A DNA stretch of 51,364 nucleotides from an uncultured Planctomycetia bacterium (GTDB lineage: Bacteria; Planctomycetota; UBA1135; GCA-002686595): assembly GCA_938003765.1 (NCBI GenBank), contig CALKYE010000229.1, forward strand, positions 1 to 51,364. The letters are read 5' to 3'. Shown here piece after piece: positions 32,733 through 43,784 of this stretch. How positions within the stretch are numbered: the stretch's first letter is position 1; each line of letters starts with the position of its first letter. The position numbers and the translations under genes are program-made. The notes below the pieces were generated by a model, which saw only the letters and a program-made list of their open reading frames with translations, was not told the DNA's origin and searched no databases.

Positions 32733-33599
32733 CGCTTCGAGCGTCTCGCGGTCGAGTCGCTGGAACGACGTCGACGAGAGCAGCTCGGTGGCGGACTTGG
32801 CCTGCAGGTGATCGTCGCTCGACAACCGTTTGCGCGTGCGCCACGCCTCGCGCAGGATCCCCAGACCCGACGCGCCCTGCGGCTCGAGTCCCTCCATCGA
32901 GGTCTGCACCTGCGAGACGGGGTTCTCGGCGATCTGCATGCCGAAGCTCTGCGCGATGCCGAGCCACTCGACCACGTAGGCCGCGCCGGAGACGCTCGCC
33001 CGCTGCGCGATCTGCTTGCCGCAGCGCGAGCGATAGGCCTGCAGTCCCGACGCGCAGTCGTACACGCCGGTCGGAACCAGCAGTTGCGAGAGCTTGAACA
33101 CGGTGGTCTCCGCCGCGCGCTCGAGGAACGACTTCTTCGCGCCGGACTCGAGGCCCGGCATGCGGCGCGAGATCAACGCGACGTCGGCGCCGGCCCGCAG
33201 CGAGGTGAGCAGCTTGTGCGCGTCCTGCACAGGCGCGCTCGTGTCGGGCTCGACCACCACCACCCACTCGCCGCGCGCGGCGAGCACGCCGGTTCGCACG
33301 GCGGCGCCACGTCCCTTGGCGACTTCATGGCGCGCGACGCCGATGCCGTCGAACTGAGCGCGCCAGCAGCGCACCAGGCTGTCGATGCCGTCCGGTGTCG
33401 CGTCGTCGACGAGCACGAGCTCGCACTTGCCGCGCTGCTCGCGGGCCAGCGCGCGGATCGCCGTCATCAATGGCGAGAGGCCGCAGTTGGCCCCCACCGG
33501 CACGACGACGCTCAGCGCGAATCCGGAAACGGGCTGGGCCGGGGAGGAGGACTTGTGCGGACGTTGGCTGTGTTGACCCATGAACTCGACGCTCCCCAT
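32718..33599 (-). CDS. GT2-family glycosyltransferase (dolichyl-phosphate mannose synthase-like)
   Basis: A 293-residue soluble GT-A glycosyltransferase. The motifs SVVVPVGANCG, CELVLVDDATPDG and KGRGAAVRTGVLAARGEWVVVVEPD are those of family 2. The metal-binding motif reads EPD rather than DAD, a variant also seen in related planctomycete proteins. It resembles polyprenyl-phosphate sugar transferases but lacks their membrane helices. The start at 33599 (MGSVEF) or 33581 (MGQHSQ) is uncertain; both are in frame and the latter has GGGGAG 10 nt upstream. The C-terminal 40 residues are Ser/Glu-rich. It converges with the SenB-like gene and may act in surface glycan assembly. Confidence 0.82.
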   Translation of the reverse strand: MGSVEFMGQHSQRPHKSSSPAQPVSGFALSVVVPVGANCGLSPLMTAIRALAREQRGKCELVLVDDATPDGIDSLVRCWRAQFDGIGVARHEVAKGRGAAVRTGVLAARGEWVVVVEPDTSAPVQDAHKLLTSLRAGADVALISRRMPGLESGAKKSFLERAAETTVFKLSQLLVPTGVYDCASGLQAYRSRCGKQIAQRASVSGAAYVVEWLGIAQSFGMQIAENPVSQVQTSMEGLEPQGASGLGILREAWRTRKRLSSDDHLQAKSATELLSSTSFQRLDRETLEALRRR

Positions 33600-33714
33600 G
33601 CGCGGAAAGACTCCGCCGGGTCGGCCAGGACGTCGAGCGAACTTGAGTGGGCTGCGGAAAGAAGCGACGCGCGCGCGTCCGCGACGGCCGCACGGCGCAG
33701 CGCGTCACCAGCCC

Positions 33715-35697
33715 TTACGGGAGGACGACGAAGTGCAGGCCGCCGGTGAGCCCGATCGTCGTGCCGTCGGGATGGTTGGGGTCGCGGCTCCAGAACTGCC
33801 CGTAGACCGACTCACCCGCGATCAACCCGCGCGCGGAGAGCTCCGCGTGGCTGAAGAAATAGTCATACACGCCGCTGCAGTTGGAGGCGCCGGGACTGCC
33901 GCCGGAGTCCTGCGGCGGCGTGCGCTGCACCGGGGATTGCACGCACATCGTGCCGCCGCCGAACGGCGCGCTCTTGGGGGCCGCGCCGAAGAAGAACAGC
34001 CCGCTCTTGTTGTTGACGACGTCGATCGCGCGCACGTGGAGGTCGTCGGCGCCGGAGAGGCTCGGCGAGCCCGTTCCATCGATCTGCGGCGTGCAGCCCA
34101 CGCTGTTGACCTTGGCCGCGCAGTACTTCACGAAGTCGTCGCGGAACACCAGGCGCACGCCGTCCGCGCTCGTGTACTCCGCGGCATCCGATCCTTCGGT
34201 GCTCACGGACACGCGGCGCGCGAGCGAGCCGGCGGCGAAGTAGTAGCGGCCCAGGAGCACCCAACGCCCCCCGTTCACGCGCTGGTCGACGAAGACGTCG
34301 CTCGCGCCGCCGGCGTGGTGGACGGTGAACTTCGCGGCGTCGTTGCGGTTCGAAGACGCGGTGTGCCAGGCGTAGACGTCGTAGGCGCCGTTGCGAGAGA
34401 GCGGCGCGTGGAACTCGGCCGACGCGAGCGCGCCGCCGGGCGCCACGCGCGAGCCGTACTGGAAGAAGTCGGGCTGCGCCGAGTTGATCCAACCCGCTCC
34501 GCTCTCGACGTACATCGACCAGCTCGTCACGCCGTCGGCGTTGTCGACGACGACCGTCGAACTGTCGGGGCTGACGAACGGATTGGCCGCGAGCGCGTTC
34601 CACGGCTGTCCGGGGTCGGGCAGGTTGTCGATCTCGTCCTGGATCGCGATCGGCCCGGAGTAGTTGTGGTAGACCCACAGCGAGCCGTGCGGCACGCCCT
34701 GGCTGCGCGCGTAGTTCAACTGATCGCGCACGAGCGTCCAGTCGTTCGTCTCCTGCGCGCGATAGCCGACGCCGAGCTTCGCGACGTTGGAGCCCGCCGC
34801 CGTGCGCTGCGTGTTGAACTCGGTCTGGAACGAGCTGAGCGAAGTCATGTACATCTGCGGCACGACGAGGTCGATGTAGCCGCCGCTCACCCACTGGTCC
34901 CAGCGCTGCATGTGCTGCGTCCAGCCGTACGAGCCCACCGGCGACGACGACACGACGACGCTCGCGTTGGCCGCCTTCACGGTCGCGAAGGCCTGGCTCA
35001 TGACCTGGTTCACCAGCCCTTCGCGGAACGCGACCCAGGTCGAGTTGTTGACGTTGCTCGGCGGATTCGCGCCGTACTGCGCCTGGTAGGCGGCGACGGT
35101 CGAGGCCTCGTAGCCGTACTCGCGTCCGGTGCTCTTGCGTCCCCAGCGGATGCGATCGACCTGGATGTCGTCGAAGTCGTAGTTCTCCGCCAGCTCGCGC
35201 AGCATGCCGTTCATCAGCGCGAGCACGCTCGGATGGCTCGGCGAGAGGAAGACGAATCCGCCGTTCTCGCCGGTCACCGCCGAGCCGCTCTGGTCGCGCG
35301 CGAGCCAGTCGGGATGCGCCAGCGCGACGGGGTGATTGATCGAAGACAGCGCGAGCCCGTACTCGAACCACGCGCCGACCGCGAGGCCTTCCTCGTGGAA
35401 GATGCGCACGAGGTGACGCGCCCAATCGAAGCTGGGATGTCCCCACGAACCGCCGGCCGCCTGAAACGCCTTGCTGGGCCAGTAGGTGAGCCCGCCGCCC
35501 CCGTAGACGTTGACGTAGACCGTGTTCATGCCGCCCGCGCGCATGTTCTGCGCGATCGCGCGCAAGCCCGGCTCGCCTTGCGTCAGGTACGTGTACTGCG
35601 TGAGCCAGCAGGCGCGGAGTTCGGACGCCTGCGCGCGCAGCACGCCGTTGGAGAGCAGCAGCGCGAACGCCGCAAGCAGGGTGGTCTTTACTTTCAC
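33715..35697 (-). CDS. Exported GHL10-family glycoside hydrolase-like protein with golvesin and four-Cys C-terminal modules
   Basis: A 660-residue secreted protein from a GTG at 35697; the signal peptide is KTTLLAAFALLLSNGVLRAQ. Residues 25-330 form a TIM-barrel GHL10/DUF187-type domain (RACWLTQYTYLTQG, GMNTVYVNVY, DFDDIQVDRIRWG, DLVVPQMY). Residues 385-520 match the golvesin-like carbohydrate-associated beta domain (YDVYAWHTASSNRNDAAKFTV, DQRVNGGRWVLLGRYYFAAGS). Residues 526-660 are the four-Cys module shared with two neighbours (YCAAK, GCTP, MCVQ, NCSG). It is a likely cell-surface polysaccharide-active enzyme; the substrate is unknown. Confidence 0.9.
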   Translation of the reverse strand: MKVKTTLLAAFALLLSNGVLRAQASELRACWLTQYTYLTQGEPGLRAIAQNMRAGGMNTVYVNVYGGGGLTYWPSKAFQAAGGSWGHPSFDWARHLVRIFHEEGLAVGAWFEYGLALSSINHPVALAHPDWLARDQSGSAVTGENGGFVFLSPSHPSVLALMNGMLRELAENYDFDDIQVDRIRWGRKSTGREYGYEASTVAAYQAQYGANPPSNVNNSTWVAFREGLVNQVMSQAFATVKAANASVVVSSSPVGSYGWTQHMQRWDQWVSGGYIDLVVPQMYMTSLSSFQTEFNTQRTAAGSNVAKLGVGYRAQETNDWTLVRDQLNYARSQGVPHGSLWVYHNYSGPIAIQDEIDNLPDPGQPWNALAANPFVSPDSSTVVVDNADGVTSWSMYVESGAGWINSAQPDFFQYGSRVAPGGALASAEFHAPLSRNGAYDVYAWHTASSNRNDAAKFTVHHAGGASDVFVDQRVNGGRWVLLGRYYFAAGSLARRVSVSTEGSDAAEYTSADGVRLVFRDDFVKYCAAKVNSVGCTPQIDGTGSPSLSGADDLHVRAIDVVNNKSGLFFFGAAPKSAPFGGGTMCVQSPVQRTPPQDSGGSPGASNCSGVYDYFFSHAELSARGLIAGESVYGQFWSRDPNHPDGTTIGLTGGLHFVVLP

Positions 35698-35793
35698 GGG
35701 CCGTCGACGCGGGGTTGCTGGAACGAGTGCGCGCGATGCTCTGAGAGGCGCGCAAGAGGAGTGCGAGAGTACCCACCAACTCGCATTGCGTGG

Positions 35794-35827
35794 CTAGCAT
35801 GAAAATCGCTCGGCGGCTCTCGCCGAG
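35794..35827 (+). promoter_or_regulatory. Possible -10 element plus hairpin in the divergent intergenic gap
   Basis: TAGCAT at 35794-35799 lies in an AT-richer patch of the 271-bp divergent region. It is followed by a 7-bp CTCGGCG/CGCCGAG hairpin at 35809-35827. The same TAGCAT occurs upstream of the ketosynthase gene at 18344. A weak promoter or leader is possible. Confidence 0.25.
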
Positions 35828-35968
35828 TGCTGGCTGACCACGTCCGCGCGGTGCGGATCGACCGAGCAGCCCACGCCGACCGTCGGGTTCGGCGCGGCGG
35901 CGCAACTCGGTCGCGGCCAGCTCCCCCAAACTCGACCAGCCACTGGCGCTGAGGAGCTACGTTCGATC

Positions 35969-37423
35969 ATGCGAGGGATCACCAAGACCGTCTTTGCCGC
36001 CGCGCTTCTGACGTCGGCGGCGAGCGCGCAAGTCACGCTCACCCACCTCTCGACCGTCGACATCGCGTCGACGTCCAACATCGCCAACCCCGAGTACATC
36101 GCGAGCAACCCCTCGTCGGTGGCGTGGAACGGCTCGCGGCTGTTCGTCGCGGGCTTCAACAACTCCGGCCTCGCCAATCCCGTCGGCATCGTCGAGGTGC
36201 TGAACCCGCTCGCCGGCGGTGTCGGAACGTACGGAACCGTGTTCGGCGTGCTCGCGGGCACGCCCAACGGCCGCGGCTACTCGGGCCTGGACATCGATGG
36301 CGCGACGCTCCTCGCCGCTTACGACGACGGCGCAGCGGATCCGAACGGACTCACGGGCTGGAGCTTCAACGGCGTGAACCTGTGGGCCGCGAACGCGCGC
36401 GGCGGCAGCGGCGTGGGCCGCGATCCGGGCTTCGGCGGAGTCGACTTCGGCGCGGGCTGGACGACCTTCGGTTCGGGTCGCCGCGCGCTGAACAACGACG
36501 CCACGGGCGCGGTGATCTACGACGGAACGAACGGAACGATCATCAACGGAACGGGCACGGGCACGTTCTGGCGCGACATGGACTTCAACGACGCCAACGG
36601 CGATGTGTGGTTGCGCGAGGGCAACAACTTGATCCGCGCGCCGCGCACCGGCGGCAACACGACCGCGACCGCAGTGCTGGTCGTGGACGAGCCCGAGGCC
36701 GACAGCGTGAACGGACAGAACGTCGCCTACCTGCGCTCGAACTGCGGCGCGGACGTCGTGATCTACAACGATCGCGACAACACCTCGACCGGGCAGGACT
36801 TCTTCACCGTGGTGAAGGTGGTCAATCCCGCGGGAGTGGCGCAGAGCGTGAACTGGGGCGCGTTCCTGCCGGTGAACTATCCGCTGGGCTCGGGCTACTA
36901 CGACTTCTCCTGGGACTACGGCACGCAGACGCTGGCGATCTGCGACTTCGCCAACCGCGCGATCTACATGTTCCGCATGGAGACGCCGCCGCCGGCGGCG
37001 TACTGCACGGCCGGCACGAGCTCGAACGGCTGCGTCGCGTCGATGGGTTTCCTCGGCGCGCCGAGCGCGTCGCAAGCCACGCCCTTCACCATCACGACCA
37101 CCAACGTCGAGGGCGCGAAGCTCGGCCTGCTGTTCTATTCGCTCGACCCGCTCGCCACTCCGTGGGCCAGCGGCAGCAACAGCTTCCTGTGCGTGAAGAC
37201 GCCGACGCAGCGCACGCCCGCGGTGAACTCGGGTGGAACGGCGGGCCAGTGTGACGGCGCATTTACGCTGGACTGGAACGCTTGGATGACATCCAACCCG
37301 GGCGCGCTCGGCGCTCCCTACGTCGCGGGCAACGCCTACTACGCGCAGGCCTGGTACCGCGATCCGCCGGCGGTCAAGACCACCAACCTCTCCGACGGGC
37401 TCCAGTTCTGCCTGGCGCCCTGA
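35969..37423 (+). CDS. Exported propeller-like protein with four-Cys C-terminal module
   Basis: A 484-residue secreted protein. The signal peptide ends near AASAQ at residue 21, and GAGGAG lies 12 nt before the ATG. Residues 22-340 are Gly/Asn-rich, with short repeats of the NG(T/V)xxW and GxDIDGxT kind, suggesting a beta-propeller or similar fold; I recognise no enzyme motif. Residues 345-484 are the C-terminal module with Cys in YCTAG, GCVA, LCVK and QCDG. A long hairpin terminator follows. It is divergent from the GHL10 gene, and since both carry the module, co-export or joint surface display is likely. Confidence 0.85.
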   Translation: MRGITKTVFAAALLTSAASAQVTLTHLSTVDIASTSNIANPEYIASNPSSVAWNGSRLFVAGFNNSGLANPVGIVEVLNPLAGGVGTYGTVFGVLAGTPNGRGYSGLDIDGATLLAAYDDGAADPNGLTGWSFNGVNLWAANARGGSGVGRDPGFGGVDFGAGWTTFGSGRRALNNDATGAVIYDGTNGTIINGTGTGTFWRDMDFNDANGDVWLREGNNLIRAPRTGGNTTATAVLVVDEPEADSVNGQNVAYLRSNCGADVVIYNDRDNTSTGQDFFTVVKVVNPAGVAQSVNWGAFLPVNYPLGSGYYDFSWDYGTQTLAICDFANRAIYMFRMETPPPAAYCTAGTSSNGCVASMGFLGAPSASQATPFTITTTNVEGAKLGLLFYSLDPLATPWASGSNSFLCVKTPTQRTPAVNSGGTAGQCDGAFTLDWNAWMTSNPGALGAPYVAGNAYYAQAWYRDPPAVKTTNLSDGLQFCLAP

Positions 37424-37453
37424 TCTGACGCGGGCTGCGGCCCTCGAAACCGA

Positions 37454-37493
37454 GCGCGAGGGGTGTCGGTCCGCGGACCGGCGCCCCTCGCGC
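37454..37493 (+). terminator. Long-stem terminator hairpin
   Basis: GCGCGAGGGGTGTCGGTC pairs with GACCGGCGCCCCTCGCGC, an 18-bp stem with two G-U pairs and a tight loop, followed by GACTTTG. It lies 30 nt after the propeller-protein stop. The T-run is short, so termination may be partial. Confidence 0.6.
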
Positions 37494-37585
37494 GACTTTG
37501 AGCTCCCGACTCGGGGTGTCCAAGCGCGGGGCGAGCCACTAACGTCATGCACCTCACGCGTCGCACTGCACAACGAAAGTCCGCC

Positions 37586-40018
<2,433 letters not shown>

Positions 40019-40025
40019 GCTCTCC

Positions 40026-40066
40026 GCGCGTGCGTCGGTGTCGCCCGGCGGCCCCGACGCACGCGT
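40026..40066. terminator. Bidirectional hairpin between convergent genes
   Basis: An imperfect inverted repeat of about 13 bp (GCGCGTGCGTCGG paired with CCGACGCACGCGT) sits between the M1 peptidase and kinase stops. It lacks a U-tract, so its activity is uncertain. Confidence 0.4.
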
Positions 40067-40096
40067 CGCACGCGCGCGGCCTCGCGACTCAGCGCC

Positions 40097-42622
40097 TCAG
40101 CGCTCCGGCGCCGCCGCAGGCACGCGCGGGCCGGGCCCTTCGAAGGCGAGTTCGAGCGCTTGTTCGAGCTGCTCCGAGCCAAACGGCTTCGCGATCCAGC
40201 CCTGCGCGTCCAACGACTCGGCCAGCGACTCGAGCTGGGTCGCGGCGTGACCGCTCATCAGCACGCAACGCAACTGCGGCCGTCGCGCGCGAAGCGCCAG
40301 CAGGACATCGCGGCCGTCGCACGTCGCGAGCGTGACGTCGAGCAGCGCGAGCGCCCGACCCGACGCGGGAAACGCTTCGAGCGCGGCCAACGCGCTGTCG
40401 AGATCCCGCGCCAACGTCACCTGATGCCCGCGAGAACGCAGCGCGGTGCGCAGGTAGTTGCGGACCTGCTCTTCGTCGTCGATGGCGAGCACGTGCATCG
40501 ACGCCGACGCGGCCGCCACGGTCGCCCGACTGGCGCGCGGCTTCGGCGTCAGGACGTCGCGCGCGGCGCCGGTCGCGACCGGGAAGCACAAGCGGAAGCG
40601 CGTCCCGCGGCCGACCTCGCTGTCGACCCACACCACGCCGCCGTGGCGGCGCAGGACGCCCATCACGACCGCCAGGCCGAGGCCGCGGCCCGGGAAACGT
40701 GTCGTGAAGAACGGATCGAAGACCCGCTCGAGCAGCGTGCGCGGCATGCCTTCGCCGTTGTCGCGCACTTCGAGCACGACGTAGCGCTCCGCCGAGAAGT
40801 CGCCGCGCTGGACGCCGCCGGCGAGCGGAGCGAGGCGCGGCTCCAGCAACTCGGCGCGCACCGTCACGACGCGCGCGTGCGCGTCGCGAGCGTTGAGCAC
40901 GAGGTTGAGCAGCGCCTGTTCGATCTGGGATCGATCGCCGTGCAGCTCGAGCCCGCTGTCGGGCGGCGCGATGGCGATCTCCACGCCGGCGCCAGTGGCC
41001 GCGGCGAGGACGGGCTGGAACTGCGCCAGGAGCTCGCTCACGCCGATCGGCGTCGGCGTCACGGGCTCGGAGCCCGCGTAGCTCTGCAGTTGCGCGCACA
41101 GCCGGGCCGCGCGCTCGCCCGAGGCCGTGATCACGTCGAGGCGTCGCGCGCGCTCGGGATCGCGCTCGTCGAGCCGCAGCAGCTCGGCGTTGCCCAGCAC
41201 GCCGACCATCAGGTTGTTGAAGTCGTGCGCGACTCCGCTCGCGATCAGCCCGAGGCTCTCGGAGTGCTCGAGCCGCCGCAGTCGGGTCTCGGCAGCCTCC
41301 CGCGCGCGCGTCTGTTCCTCGGCGCGACGCGCCTCGCCCTCCAGACGCTGCTTGGCGCTCGCCAGGCGCCGACTGGAGCGCAGCGCGAGCACCACGCCGA
41401 CGCTGAGCGCCGCGACGGCGACTGCTAGCCCCCAGGTCCGGAAGCTCTCGGCCTGACGCTCGAACGACGCCTGAGCCGCCGCGCTGCGCTGTTCGATCTC
41501 CAGGCGCTCGCGCTCCGCGGCGAAGAGCGGCTCGCGCACCGAGTTGTAGTTGGCGTAGCGCTGCTCTTCGGCGCGGCGCAGCTCCTTGAGCTCCGCGTGC
41601 GCCGCCAGCATGGCCTCCTGGTCGCCGCGCTCCGTCGCCAGTCGCAACCGCAAGTGCGCCTGGTCCGTGTCGCGATCGAGCTGACCGCGACCGCCGCTGA
41701 TCTCGAACGCGCGCGCCAGCGCAGCCTCGGCGGCCTCCAGCCGACCGAGCGCCAACTCGGTCTGCGCCATCAGTTCGAAGCACAACGCTCGCTCTCGCAG
41801 CCAGCCGGCGCTGTCGGCGTGCGCCAGCGCTCTGGACAGCGCCGCGCGCGCGCCCTCTGCGTCCTTCACCTCCGACGCCAGCGCCGCGAGCTCCCACTCC
41901 GCCAGACAGGCCGTGCGCAGGTCGCCGAGCGAAGCAGCGGCGCTCTGGATGCGCTGCAGCCAGCGTGCGCGCTCGTCGTGCGAGTGAACCGAATAGTCGC
42001 GCCAGTAGCGATCGAGTTGCCGCCAGGGTTCGAAGCGCTCTCCGCCCGGGCCCCTCGACAAGCGCTCGATCTCGGCGCGGATGCGATCGTCGTACCAGGT
42101 GGCCTCGCTCTCGGTGACCCCGTGGAGGTTCCACAGCGCCAGGAGCAACACGCGCATGTCATCGCACTCGCGCGCGGCGCGCACGGCCGCCAGCGCGTGC
42201 ACGAGATGCCGCGACGGATGATCGCGCAACCAGGCGGTGCGCGAGCGGGCGATGTGTTCGTGCGCGACCAGGGCGCTGTCGGCGTTCGGAGGCGCGGCGC
42301 TGGCCACCTTGAGTTCCGGCGTCGCGCCCGGGCCCTCGAGCGAGACGCGCGCGTACTCGGCGATCGCACGCGCCGCCGCCGCGCCAGCGGGATTCGAATC
42401 GCCTCCGGTCGCGAGCAGGTGCTCGACGCTCGCGAGCGCCGCGGGCAGATCGAACTCGAGTTCGACCACGGCCTGTTCGATTCCGCAGCGCCACCACTCC
42501 GTCGAACGCGGGGTGAGCGCGGCTCGCTGTGTCGAGAGTTCGAGCGCGGAAGCGCGTTGCGCGTGCGCGAACGGGGACATTCCGGCGAACACGCACAGCG
42601 CCCCGGCGATGCAGATCTTCAC
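40097..42622 (-). CDS. Hybrid sensor histidine kinase with receiver domain
   Basis: An 841-residue protein from a GTG at 42622. A signal-like start (KICIAGALCVFAGMSPFAHAQ) leads to an alpha-helical, TPR-like periplasmic sensor region (residues 25-385). One membrane helix follows at about 390-412, then a short coiled coil. The HisKA H-box is AHDFNN (phospho-His near residue 465). The ATPase has an N-box with NARDAH, G-boxes DNGEGMP and GRGLGLAVV, and FFTT. A receiver domain at 707-826 has its phosphorylated Asp in LLDVTL and Lys in AKPF. It would sense an envelope signal and phosphorylate itself; no separate DNA-binding regulator lies beside it. Confidence 0.9.
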   Translation of the reverse strand: MKICIAGALCVFAGMSPFAHAQRASALELSTQRAALTPRSTEWWRCGIEQAVVELEFDLPAALASVEHLLATGGDSNPAGAAAARAIAEYARVSLEGPGATPELKVASAAPPNADSALVAHEHIARSRTAWLRDHPSRHLVHALAAVRAARECDDMRVLLLALWNLHGVTESEATWYDDRIRAEIERLSRGPGGERFEPWRQLDRYWRDYSVHSHDERARWLQRIQSAAASLGDLRTACLAEWELAALASEVKDAEGARAALSRALAHADSAGWLRERALCFELMAQTELALGRLEAAEAALARAFEISGGRGQLDRDTDQAHLRLRLATERGDQEAMLAAHAELKELRRAEEQRYANYNSVREPLFAAERERLEIEQRSAAAQASFERQAESFRTWGLAVAVAALSVGVVLALRSSRRLASAKQRLEGEARRAEEQTRAREAAETRLRRLEHSESLGLIASGVAHDFNNLMVGVLGNAELLRLDERDPERARRLDVITASGERAARLCAQLQSYAGSEPVTPTPIGVSELLAQFQPVLAAATGAGVEIAIAPPDSGLELHGDRSQIEQALLNLVLNARDAHARVVTVRAELLEPRLAPLAGGVQRGDFSAERYVVLEVRDNGEGMPRTLLERVFDPFFTTRFPGRGLGLAVVMGVLRRHGGVVWVDSEVGRGTRFRLCFPVATGAARDVLTPKPRASRATVAAASASMHVLAIDDEEQVRNYLRTALRSRGHQVTLARDLDSALAALEAFPASGRALALLDVTLATCDGRDVLLALRARRPQLRCVLMSGHAATQLESLAESLDAQGWIAKPFGSEQLEQALELAFEGPGPRVPAAAPER

Positions 42623-42684
42623 GCGCTTGAGCCTACGACAAGCCTGCGCGTTGCGCAGCCCGGCGGGAGCGCGTCGCGCGGGCC

Positions 42685-43782
42685 TCAGGTGCGGCGGCGA
42701 CGGTTGCGCACGTAGTCGACCAACACGAACGAGCTCACGTCGTCGGCGCTGGCGTAGAACGCGCGGCCGCGATTCTCTTCGGTGAAATGCTCCACGAACT
42801 CCACCAGGCTCGGATCCTGAGTGAGCATGAAGGTGGTGATCGGGATGCCGAGGCGACGACATTGCGCCGCTTCTTCGAGGGTCTTGTTGACGACGCGTCG
42901 GTCGAGTCCGAACGAGTTCTTGTAGACCTTGCCGTCCCGTTCGGTGAGCGCCGAGGGCTTGCCGTCGGTGATCATCAGGATCTGTTTGTTGGCGCACTTC
43001 GCGCGCCGCAGGATCTCTCGCGCACGCAGCAGTCCGTCGCGCGTGTTGGTGTGGTACGGACCGGCGCCGACGTGCGCGAGGTCGGCGACCGACACCTCCC
43101 AGGCCTCGTCGCCGAACAGGACGATGTGCAACGCATCCTTGGGATAGCGCGTCTTGATCAGCTCGCACAGCGCCATGGCGACGCGCTTGGCCGGCGTGAT
43201 GCGGTCCTCGCCGTACAGCACCATGCTGTGCGACACGTCGAGCAGGAGCACCGTCGCGCACGACGTGTTGTGCTCGCTCTCGAACACCTCGAGGTCCTCG
43301 TCGTTCAGCTCGAACCCGCCGCTGCGCGCGAACGCGTTGCGCAGGCTCGCGTTGAAGTCGATCGCGTGCGTCGCGTCGCCGAAGCGCCACGGCCGCGTCT
43401 CGCTGGTGCGCTCGCCGCCCTCGCCGGGCGCGCGCGTGCGGTGCTCTCCGCGCGCGTCGGCCGCGAGCCCTTCGAAGATCGTCTCGAGCGCCTGCGTGCG
43501 CAGTCCGCGAGCGCCGCGCGCCCCCAGCCCGCTCGGCGCGCCGCCGCGGGCCGCGCGCGGTTGAACGATCCCGCGTCGCTCGAGCCAGCGCCGGAAGTCG
43601 TCGACGCCGAACGAGGCGTTGAACCAGCCGTAGCGCCGGCCGACGCGCTCGAGGTGCTTGAGCGCCTGCTCGACGTCGCCGTCGGTGAAGAGCAGGAGCT
43701 CGTTGAACACCCGCTCCAGGCGCTCGAGCACCTCCTTGAGGCGCTCGTGCTCCACGTCGAAGCGCGCGTAGCGGTACTCCAT
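42685..43782 (-). CDS. VWA-domain protein, partner of the AAA+ ATPase
   Basis: A 365-residue protein from the ATG at 43782, 2 nt after the AAA+ stop, so the pair is tightly coupled. Residues 1-160 are helical and charged, with an Arg/Gly/Ala-rich linker. The von Willebrand A domain starts near residue 178, with MIDAS motif DVSHS (DxSxS) and later NTRDG and ITDGKPSA supplying the Thr and Asp of the metal site. AAA+/VWA pairs (ChlI/ChlD, MoxR/BatA and relatives) remodel or load metals into target proteins; the target here is unknown. Confidence 0.9.
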   Translation of the reverse strand: MEYRYARFDVEHERLKEVLERLERVFNELLLFTDGDVEQALKHLERVGRRYGWFNASFGVDDFRRWLERRGIVQPRAARGGAPSGLGARGARGLRTQALETIFEGLAADARGEHRTRAPGEGGERTSETRPWRFGDATHAIDFNASLRNAFARSGGFELNDEDLEVFESEHNTSCATVLLLDVSHSMVLYGEDRITPAKRVAMALCELIKTRYPKDALHIVLFGDEAWEVSVADLAHVGAGPYHTNTRDGLLRAREILRRAKCANKQILMITDGKPSALTERDGKVYKNSFGLDRRVVNKTLEEAAQCRRLGIPITTFMLTQDPSLVEFVEHFTEENRGRAFYASADDVSSFVLVDYVRNRRRRT

Positions 43783-43784
43783 CC

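Noticed and set aside
42380..42410. TTCGAATC-like tRNA T-loop match
   Set aside because: It is inside the sensor kinase coding sequence, with no acceptor stem, anticodon arm or CCA nearby.
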